Shown here in pieces: positions 23,634-23,800 of a DNA stretch of 23,800 nucleotides. How positions within the stretch are numbered: the first letter of the stretch is position 1; the number at the start of each line of letters is the position of its first letter. The translations under genes and the position numbers were made by a program. The DNA comes from RGIG3009 sp045595845 (GTDB lineage: Bacteria; Bacillota; Clostridia; Oscillospirales; Acutalibacteraceae): positions 1 through 23,800 of the forward strand of contig JAZOBF010000026.1 of the NCBI GenBank assembly GCA_045595845.1. Reading direction: 5' to 3'. The notes below the pieces were generated by a model, which was given only the letters and a program-made list of their open reading frames with translations, ran no database searches and was not told the origin of the DNA.

Positions 23634-23738
23634 CTTACAAATGAGAAATTCTCGTTCGCCGTCGCCTTGTCGCTTGCGATCCGCCAGGATAGCGGCGCTT
23701 CGCGGCTTAGGCGAAACAAAAATTTCTTAATTTGTAAG
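23634..23738. repeat. Imperfect palindromic intergenic element, possible dispersed repeat or MITE-like unit
   Basis: CTTACAAAT (23634-23642) and ATTTGTAAG (23730-23738) are exact terminal inverted repeats. The pairing continues after a small internal loop with AGAAATT (23644-23650) against AATTTCT (23721-23727), then with GTTCGCC (23654-23660) against GGCGAAAC (23710-23717, one bulged base). The GC-rich centre holds smaller hairpins, such as CCGC/GCGG around CAGGATA. The outside bases give no clear target duplication. It has no convincing coding content. Whether it is repeated in the genome cannot be seen from one copy. Confidence 0.5.
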
Positions 23739-23800
23739 GGCAACGCGTTTCTGCCGCCGAATTTTTCGTGCGGAGAAGCGCAAGACTGCCGCAAGGCTGA
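23739..23800. other. Non-coding tail at the window end
   Basis: No gene or promoter is seen. It contains a small hairpin (CCGCCGAA with TTCG-T-GCGG) and two CGCAAG direct repeats near 23776-23797. The bases may belong to the same structured intergenic element. Confidence 0.35.

Noticed and set aside
23498..23794. 98-residue minus-strand frame at the right end
   Set aside because: It crosses the palindromic element, the hairpin and the 3' end of carB; it has no start signal and is best seen as an artefact of the repeat.
1..23800. CRISPR arrays, tandem repeats, insertion sequences, phage genes
   Set aside because: No regularly spaced repeat, transposase, integrase or phage structural gene was found on reading both strands.

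Overview
The window looks like a piece of chromosome from a low-to-moderate-GC Gram-positive anaerobe of the class Clostridia, most likely an Oscillospiraceae/Ruminococcaceae-type gut bacterium. The reasons are a T-box leader in front of alaS, a PyrR-type attenuator in front of pyrC, AGGAGG-like ribosome binding sites, occasional TTG starts, flavin-dependent thymidylate synthase (ThyX), and a DUF4080-type radical SAM protein. The taxonomic placement is inference from gene content; I could run no search. No rRNA, tRNA, CRISPR array, phage gene or transposase is visible.

Layout. (1) 1-800: the 3' part of a polysaccharide-deacetylase-like protein, closed by a hairpin terminator. (2) 824-5470: its own promoter drives a GH36 alpha-galactosidase and an unusual gene in which a radical SAM/DUF4080 protein is fused to a HAD phosphatase. 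(3) 5454-6210, minus strand: a VTT/DedA-like membrane protein converges on that unit and shares one bidirectional terminator with it. Its own promoter shows that it starts at a TTG and not at the upstream ATG. (4) 6238-13179: a tightly packed eight-gene operon, thyX - thymidylate kinase - DUF2156 - GNAT - DJ-1/PfpI - 5-formyl-THF cyclo-ligase - mltG - U32 peptidase family. It mixes dTMP and folate metabolism, cell-wall synthesis and RNA modification. It ends in a hairpin whose 3' arm carries the ribosome binding site of the next gene. (5) 13182-14792: a class B penicillin-binding protein. (6) 14801-19014: consensus promoter, alanine T-box, alaS, a HIT protein and a DEDDh exonuclease with a C-terminal zinc ribbon, then a terminator. 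(7) 19025-23633: promoter, PyrR attenuator, pyrC, carB and a 3' hairpin. (8) 23634-23800: a non-coding tail with a 105-bp imperfect palindrome that may be a dispersed repeat.

How the genes fit together. ThyX makes dTMP from dUMP with methylene-THF, the adjacent kinase family makes dTDP, and the cyclo-ligase in the same operon returns 5-formyl-THF to the folate pool. PyrC and CarB belong to de novo UMP synthesis, so pyrimidine metabolism appears at both ends of the window. MltG and the PBP act on peptidoglycan and are separated only by the U32 gene. Most of the content is housekeeping. The least ordinary items are the radical SAM-HAD fusion, the thymidylate-kinase-like protein with an altered DR motif, the SD-containing hairpin before the PBP gene, and the palindromic element at the right end.
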